DNA from: Rhizophagus clarus
Taxonomy: Eukaryota; Glomeromycota; Glomeromycetes; Glomerales; Glomeraceae
Reading direction: 5' to 3'
Length of the DNA: 64,000 nucleotides
Assembly (NCBI GenBank): GCA_015698045.1
Contig: BLAL01000297.1
Span: forward strand, 806,001 to 870,000
Made by a program: the position numbers and the translations under genes. The notes under the pieces are model-generated. The model was given only the letters and a program-made list of their open reading frames with translations. It was not told the origin of the DNA and made no database searches. This document shows, one piece after another, positions 57,086 through 64,000 of this stretch. Positions within the stretch are counted from its first letter, which is position 1; each line of letters starts with the position of its first letter.

Positions 57086-59101
57086 TTATTTAAATCTTTT
57101 TTCAAAAATGATCCCACTAGTACTTGGGAATGTTATGGGACCTAATCTCATTTTATTTTCAATTTTACCACTTTCTGTACGGAAATTATATTTTAATATA
57201 GCGTTATGCATGAAAAATTTAATTTCGTTTACAGCAAAAAATCTTCCAGGGCATCTAAATAATTAATGATAAATTAACAGTTAGAATTTATTTGTAATTA
57301 CACTTCTATATGATTAATGTATTATTACATCACGAAGAGAGATGCAGGATTTTGCCACTACGTAACAAAATCAACCAATAAAATTGCATTTATAATAGTA
57401 AACTGTGAAGTAACCCAGTGGATAATCAAGTTAGAATATTAAATTACTTACGCGTGTTTGCCACCTCCAAATATTAAAAAGTTTTTACTAACTTTTGATG
57501 CTGGGGAGTTTTTATTTAAATGTCTAAAAGGTTCAAATAAATTTGGGTTTGATCCTTGTAATGACTCATCTTGATAAACATCACTAAAATAAATATCGAC
57601 TACATGACCTTTTGGTACATGTAATCCGTTAGAAAATGTATAATCTTTCATTACATAATGTGGAAGTGCTGCAACATCCCCTGTTAATCTTAATGATTCT
57701 TTAATAAAACTATCTAATTTTTTCATCCCAATAAGAGCTTCAAATGAAAGTATACCATTTTCATCTGCTTGTTTATGAACTTCTAATTGTTCTTCATATA
57801 ATTCTTGCATGTATTCAGGTCTGGATGCTAAATCCATAATAGCGTTTGCACAACTTCTTGATGTTGTATGAACTGATGCGAAAATAAATATACATAATTT
57901 ATTTGCCATAACTTCATAATCAACATTATTAGGATCGAACTTTTCTTCTTCCATAAAATCTTGGAGCAAATCATTAGGACGTTTCCATGAATCACCATAT
58001 TTTTGCTTCTCCCGTAAACGTTTATCAACTTGATTTTTAATATGTTTAACGAGCACATCTCGATGTTTTTTAGCTGGATTAAACAATCCCAATTTAATTG
58101 GAATACGATTGACATAATCTTGAAGTCCTGGATAAATAAAATCCAAAATTGGTGGTATTGCAAAAAATACTGCTACATCAGTTGTAAATTCTGCGAATGT
58201 AGTTATAATTTCATCATAATCTGCTTCTTCCTAGAAATTTAAAAAAGTTTGATATATATATGTATGTATGTATGAAAAAAAAAAAAAAAAAAAAAAAATA
58301 CTTACTTCACCAATAAAGATATTTGCAATAGGAGTAGAAATAATTTTTGTCATTAAGTGATAAAAACTATAAATTGTTCGACCGTTATCACAATCACCAA
58401 TATATTTTTGAGTAGCCAAATAGAGACTTTTTTGCATACGTTCAGTATATGAACTCAATTTATTTGAAATATATTCTTTAACTACTTTTGCATTATATTT
58501 TGGATCACCAAATCCATTTATATTTGCAAACATCGCATCTCCTGGTACTCTTCTCCTAAATTCTTCTGTAAAGTCAAAAACATCGTCTCTCGATAATACC
58601 TCGTGTGAATGATCCTTTCCTATAAGTTTAATATGACATTTACGAGAATTTAATTATTTCATAATTCAGGCTGAAATGTATTGAAATACTTGAACAAAAA
58701 AAAAATAACTTTACCAACAAATGTCGTTACTTGACCAAATAAATACAGACTGAAAATATCACCATACTAATATGATAAAGTTAAAATTAATAGCTAATTA
58801 ATTAAATTTTACGCATTATTCTATGTACCTCTTTTCTACATTGTTTAAAGAATTCTTCGCAATTAAACATATAACTCAAAGTATGTCCAATAAATGGAAT
58901 TTTATAATGAACGAGTGGCACATTCTAATAAATAAATAAAAACAAATTTATTATTATTTTTTTTAAAAAAAAAAAAAACCGGTAAACGGTAAATTTTACT
59001 AAATTAATATTCAATCATATTACCAATTTTGGATCACGTAGACGTTTTAAAACATAAAGCGTTACCAACAAAATACTTCCTAAAATAATTGTTTGATACA
59101 T
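57086..59101 (-). CDS. Cytochrome P450 monooxygenase
   Basis: Membrane-anchored haem-thiolate oxygenase, probably of the endoplasmic reticulum. Minus-strand exons: 59024-59101, 58829-58924, 58715-58766, 58306-58619, 57452-58230 and 57086-57254; 495 residues. N-terminal anchor 'IILGSILLVTLYVL', then 'IPFIGHTLSYMFN'. The I-helix reads 'FIFASVHTTSRS' (about 296-307), where many P450s have AGxxT. The ExxR motif is 'ESLR' (358-361) and the haem loop 'FGGGKHACPGRFF' has its Cys at about 441. The last intron splits the haem loop codon. Introns carry a poly-T/A run and a short 'tgta' repeat near 58255-58300. Same strand as the CoA ligase and probably of related function, but no substrate is evident. 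A partial paralogue lies at 63171-64000. Confidence 0.93.
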
Positions 59102-62100
59102 TTTGAAAAGAGATTGGTTTATCAATATACTATAATGATTTCTTTATTTTTTTTAAAAAAAAAAAAAAAATAATAATGAAAAATTTTTTTTCTTCAGATG
59201 ATAGACGTTTTATAAGCTTAATTTTTGTTAATCGGAAGCTCCGAGGAAATTTCGGGTTTATTTCCATAATATCTTATGTAATAAATTAGCGAGACAATGA
59301 TCTCTATTGAAAACTAAAAAATAAATAATTCCTGTAGATCAGGGTTTATAATCAAAGGTCGAGGAATTCATAATAATTAAAAATTTACTTAAATAAGTTA
59401 ATAAGTGTAATTTATGCATCGGACCATCCGCAATAACTTTAATTTTGCGCTAGAAAAGCACAAGAAGGAACCGATGATCAATAGTGTTTTTCATCAACAT
59501 TAATTTATCATGTGATTTATGATATATTTTCGGATTATCCGGATTACGGACCACCCGGATCGTATTTAAATATACTAAAATTATGAAAGACTATTTTCGT
59601 TGTTGTGATAAATATTTAATTGCATATGATACGGATCTGTTTTTTGCAGTAACTTATCTATCATCTATTACTCTCGCCTTTTAACAGTATTCGGGTATTA
59701 CCATATCCTTCAATTTTCCACGAGATCCGTTCGAAATTCTGATGATTTTTTTGAGGTTTAAACCCGATATTTGGTTTATTTACGAAAATATTAAATCTTA
59801 TTTCCAATTTTCAAAGAAATTACATCTAGGAAAAATAATGGTTTATAGAGAAAAATTTAAAATTTCTGTGGAATATAGGATCTTCGTAAGACATAATACC
59901 TGGATTTCCATATTATATCATACAAGTGATACATTATGCAGTTGTGCATGAATATTTTTAATCACAGTAAAGATGGTCAATCGGTCTTTTAGTTTTTTAG
60001 AAATAAGGAATAAATCCTCGAGTTTTTGAGGAGCAGTAAAGACCAATAATAGCCTCATAAAAACCTAAATTGGTTGATTAGTCCGAGGGCGAAATTTGTC
60101 ACTTTTCTAGTTCTGCACCACAAAAATTTGGGAGCGCAGCCTTATTTACTTATCAAATTTTCGATGTTTAGATAAATTATCAGTGTTTTCAGATTTATGC
60201 TACCCATGCAGACTATTTAATGAATAAATTACCAGATTACAGGTTAACAATTAATTACATCGTAACAATATCACACAATAAGCAAAATCCGTTATAAATT
60301 ATCGTGTAACAAACACTGCAGGTGAAGCAATAGCATTAATATTAAATCACATGACACCAATGACTTTTTTTTGCAGTTATGTGAGTGAAAAAGGTGACGT
60401 AAAAAGGTTCTCTCCAGACAGAAATACTGTTATAGTCTTTGGAAATCTTTTACGCCGAATCAAAGAAAATTTGGGATCGGATTTTCCATATTTTATTAGT
60501 GGCCGACATCAAGGCACAGTATACAAACGTAAAATTATTTGAAATATTTCACACTTAGCTTTACTTTATTTCTAGGCTCAGGAAGTCATAAATATATATG
60601 CAGAATTGTGCATCAATATACAAATTATACAAATGAACCAAAAAAAGCATCCGAGATAATTGACAACATTTGCGAGATAGTCTTCGATTTTACCAAACTA
60701 CGAAGGCAACTGATGATCCACCCACGATTAGTTCACCATTGGAAGGTCTTTTCGTATTATATACCCATGTGGGTTCTAAAAACTCTACGAACAGACATAT
60801 AAACATTTATAATTTCCGGATGCATCTGTCGTATTATGTTATATTACGTATGGTTAAAAGATTCCAAGCTCAACGTAAGCGAAAATTTATTTATAATTAG
60901 AATTTCTTCATGAGATGCGAATCATTAAGTTCATTATACAAACAATTTTCAAATCTCAGCATTTTTTTTTTTTGCAGAGTACCGCACTGTTACTTCTAAG
61001 ACGATTTGGTATTGGTAGAATTTGTTTTAACGTCATAATATGTGAATTTTTCAATTGGGCTGCAACTTATGTTCTTGTGAATATTTTCGCTTCCATATTC
61101 ACGAATACAATAATCCTTTTAGTATATTGTACACAAAGATATTCCAGTTTGATGACAAATCTTGTTAGTAGGATTATTCGTTGGTTTAACATATCTCGCA
61201 TGGTTCTAATCAACCTATAGTCATGGACGTAAAATTCTGTAACATCATCTCTCATTTACGTCTACTTCCTTCACGATTTTCCCGAAGACAAGCGAGTTCG
61301 TCTCATACTTTAACTACTTTAAACCGGTACTTCGAGGCTATAATAGTGTAATGTGTCAAGATAATTAATATCAATAAATACATTCTCAGAATGGATAATT
61401 TAAACTTACATTCTCCAATCGACGCTACGGATAATTTTGAGTGCATCTTTTAACATAAATTGTGGTTCTCTTCAAGGTCGTTTGACTTCTGGTGCTTCAA
61501 AAGCTTCAAAAATATAAATCATATTTCACTTGCAATGGATGAAGAAAACTTCCAAGGTATTATCATATTTTAGACTATCCTTCGGTTTTTTTGTTATTGA
61601 CAGACAAAATGAGTAATGAAGATAGCCGAAACATTTTATTTCATAAGATTCGTGACATTCCTTCAAAATTCTTGTATAAATTTTTCCATCTTTCACGTAC
61701 ATTATGTTCAGGATATGTATTTATTCCAAGATTCATCCGTAATTTCATTGGTAGGTCTCGTACCCATGGCACCAATAATAATTGATAATAATAGATTCAG
61801 TTGTTTCTCTCAGTAATGTAATGAACCTGTAACACCTTCATGCAATTGCAACGCGCTTGTTGTTTGGATGTCGTTGATCTTTCATCCCTTCGATAACTTG
61901 ATCTCGCCTCTTCCAACGTTTTCTCATTCACCCGTATCCTGTATGTCATGGCTGCGTTCCCTTAGATAACTTATTGATGGAATAACATTCATGTGAATCG
62001 AGGCATTGAAGTGAAAAATATCGTATTTCCATCAAACGATACACCGATCACCCCATTAGAAACTCTAATATGTAAATTAGACAAAATATCTTAATCTGAT

Positions 62101-62760
62101 CGACCTTCTTGCGACATAAATAAAAATGCTGAAAGAAAGTGTAGAGAGAAAAGAAAGAAAAAGCAGGTCATCAGAAGTTATAAATGAACGAGTTGCTCTT
62201 GGCAATAATCACATGGCATATCATATTTAAATTATGACTCATGACTCGCTTATCACTCAAACTTACTAAGACGTGTTTGCCTTTGGCCTTCACACAAACT
62301 TAAGAAGGAGAGCCCATCGAAGATAATCCCCACGCTACTTTTTAATCTTTACTGATTTTTTTTTCTTTTTCTTTCAATAGTGAATTTAAAAAAAAAACTA
62401 GCAAAGAAATTACCTTAGATATTACGTTTAAGGCAGAAGCGACCTTCGTCCACTTTCTTTCATTTGTGGTTGCAACATATGAAACGATTTGTTAAACGAG
62501 AAGCCATTTTTTGTTTGACGTAAAATATTCGGGTTCAGTCATGACATCTGTTACACGAATCATATGCACAGTACCACAGTCATGGTTTACGTTCCACCAT
62601 TTTAATATTCATATGCAGTAAAATGCTTAACTAATAAAAATAAACACTCTTCCAAATTACACAAATTACACCAGCAACTCTTGAATATGTCCCACAAAAT
62701 GCAAAAAAAAAAAAATAATTGTTCTGCCGATCAAGTGTCCAAAAAAACTTTTTAGAAAAA
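59102..62760. other. Long intergenic region with decayed sequence
   Basis: Several short frames (60351-60542, 60539-60900, 60915-61220, 61591-61816) have no recognisable domain and are probably remnants. The end of a hAT-type element (next entry) is the only family-level match. The P450 promoter should lie at about 59102-59300; poly-A/T tracts at 59140-59170 but no defined motif. Confidence 0.4.
59968..60120. mobile_element. Possible end of a hAT-type MITE related to 35483-37806
   Basis: 'taaagatggtcaatcggtct' matches the left terminal repeat of the element at 35483, and 'gtaaagaccaataatag' lies shortly after. No matching right end or target duplication was found. Confidence 0.4.
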
Positions 62761-62764
62761 TACC

Positions 62765-62865
62765 ACCTGAATCTTTTAATCGGTAGGTAATAGATTACAT
62801 TGGATTAACAAATGTTTTTGGATTACTTTTAACATATCGATAAATTCTCATTAAAGGAATTGTGA
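62765..62865 (-). pseudogene. Relic of a second 4CL-like gene
   Basis: Two short blocks match the intact ligase on the same strand. 'tgaatcttttaatcggtagg' with 'ggattaacaaatgtt' corresponds to 56416-56473. 'ggattacttttaacatat' with 'gataaattctcatt' corresponds to 56770-56802. The sequence between and around is deleted. It lies about 300 bp from the stop codon of the P450 paralogue, in the same order and orientation as the intact pair. Confidence 0.7.
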
Positions 62866-63013
62866 ATTATACAAACAAAAAAAAATATATATTTTTGATC
62901 GAAAAAGAAAACGAAAAAAATTTTATATATCGATTTTTAATTGATAATATAACATTCACTGATGTGTCATAGAAAGAAAGTAAACCGATTGTAATAATAA
63001 TTAAATAAATGAA

Positions 63014-63130
63014 TTCATAAAAAAAATAAAAAAAATAAAAAAATAAAATAAAATAAAAAAAATAAAAAAAATAAAATAAAATAAAATAAAATAAAATAAA
63101 ATAAATAAAACATAAATAAATAAATAAATT
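63014..63130. repeat. (AAAAT)n/(AAAT)n microsatellite
   Basis: Uninterrupted A/T repeat of 'aaaataaaataaaat' and 'aaataaataaat' units just past the 3' end of the second P450. Such tracts are frequent in AT-rich genomes. Confidence 0.9.
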
Positions 63131-63170
63131 AAATTAACTTGTACATGATTAAATAACTCAATAGTAGTAA

Positions 63171-64000
63171 TTAACTCTTTAACCTTTTTTCAAAAATGAT
63201 CCCATTATTACTTGGCATTGTTAGGGGACCGTAACGAAGTTTTTCTTCAACTTTACCGCTTTCTGTGCGGAAATTATAATTTATTATAAGATTATGCAAA
63301 AAATATTTAATTCCATTCACAGCAAGATATCTTCCAGGGCATCTAAATAATTTATGATAAATTAGCAATTAAATTATAATATAATATAATAACCAAATAA
63401 TTACTTACGCGTGTTTACCACCCCCGAATGACACGAAATTTTTTGTAATTTTTGAAGCCGGAAAATTTTTATCTATATGTCTATATGCATCAAATGATTC
63501 TGGGTTTTCACCTTGCATTTGTTCATCATCATGAGTATCACTTAAATCAAGATCAGCAAGTTGACCTTTTTGAACTTGGTATCCATTAGAAAATGTATAA
63601 TCTTTTAATACATAATGTGGAAGTGCCACTATGTCATCAATCGTTCTTAATGATTCTCTAAGAAAACTATCCAATTTTATCATTTCATTAAGAGATTCAA
63701 TTGGAAGTATACCATTTTCATCCGCTTTTTTACGAATTTCTAATTGTTCTTCATATAATCCTTGCATATATTCAGGTCTAGATGCTAAATCTATAATAGC
63801 ATTTGCCATGACTCTTGCCGTTGTATGAACAGCAGCGAAAATAAATATAGATAATCTATTTGCTAAAGCTTCATAATCAATATTTTTAGGATTAAAAAAT
63901 GGTTCTTCCATAAAATTTTGAAGTAAATCATCAGGACGATTCCATGAATCACCATATATTTGTTTCTCCCGTAAACGTTTATCAACTTGATATTTAACAT
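63171..64000 (-). CDS. Cytochrome P450, paralogue, cut by the window end
   Basis: The C-terminal part of a P450 very similar to 57086-59101: exon 63409-64000 (continuing beyond the window) and last exon 63171-63342. 'LREKQIYGDSWNRPDDLLQN', 'IFAAVHTTARVMANAIIDLA' (I-helix), 'RESLR' (ExxR) and 'FGGGKHACPGRYLAVN' (haem Cys) are intact, and the intron splits the same codon of the haem loop as in its neighbour. The N-terminal exons are outside the window. Nothing in the visible part shows damage, so it is probably a functional tandem duplicate. Confidence 0.9.

Noticed and set aside
60351..61816. A host gene in the region upstream of the ligase relic
   Set aside because: Frames are short, lack splice-consistent continuation and show no recognisable domain; treated as decayed sequence.

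Overview
The window looks like a chromosome segment from an arbuscular mycorrhizal fungus of the Rhizophagus type (Glomeromycotina). The evidence is the very AT-rich sequence, genes cut by many short GTAAG...TAG introns, a dense mass of decayed transposons, and proteins of families I associate with that genus. This assignment rests on recognition, not on a database search. No rRNA, convincing tRNA or CRISPR array was seen.

Positions 1 to about 42,800 are a transposon graveyard. A decayed hAT transposon copy (1-1737) is followed by AT-rich repeats. Next comes a retroposed element carrying only a gag-like ORF1 (3408-5864), itself split by a 385-bp CACTA-type miniature element. From about 6454 to 26273 lies a 19.8-kb structure with two long inverted arms of about 4.6-4.8 kb. 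Each arm holds a minisatellite and a set of outward-facing micro-exons. The interior holds a broken Tnp2/Plavaka-type transposase gene on the minus strand. That gene was later hit by at least three other elements: a 3.2-kb hAT copy, a 332-bp hAT miniature and a 153-bp palindromic miniature. Further right are a decayed repeat-protein gene (26584-29700), a broken Crypton-like tyrosine recombinase (31040-32610), a cluster of DNA hairpins, a hAT-type element with a second terminal-inverted-repeat element nested inside it (35483-37806), a LINE reverse-transcriptase relic (39560-39990) and a 5'-truncated LINE with a 16-bp target duplication (40060-41635).

Positions 42,873 to 64,000 are the gene-bearing part. 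In order: a mitochondrial-type Na+/Ca2+ (Li+) exchanger of the SLC8B1/NCLX family (+, ten exons); a cytochrome P450 pseudogene (+); an MCM8-like protein with damaged ATPase motifs (+, 17 exons); an adenylate-kinase-fold protein (+, 12 exons); a 4-coumarate:CoA ligase-like acyl-CoA synthetase (-, four exons); a complete cytochrome P450 (-, six exons); and a second, closely related P450 (-) that runs off the window end. Splice models for the five complete genes all sum to whole codons.

The ligase and P450 are 242 bp apart on the same strand. A 100-bp relic of a second ligase gene lies beside the second P450, so an ancestral ligase-P450 pair seems to have been duplicated and one ligase copy lost. 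The CoA ligase and P450s could act in the same lipid or phenylpropanoid-like pathway, but substrates cannot be read from the sequence.
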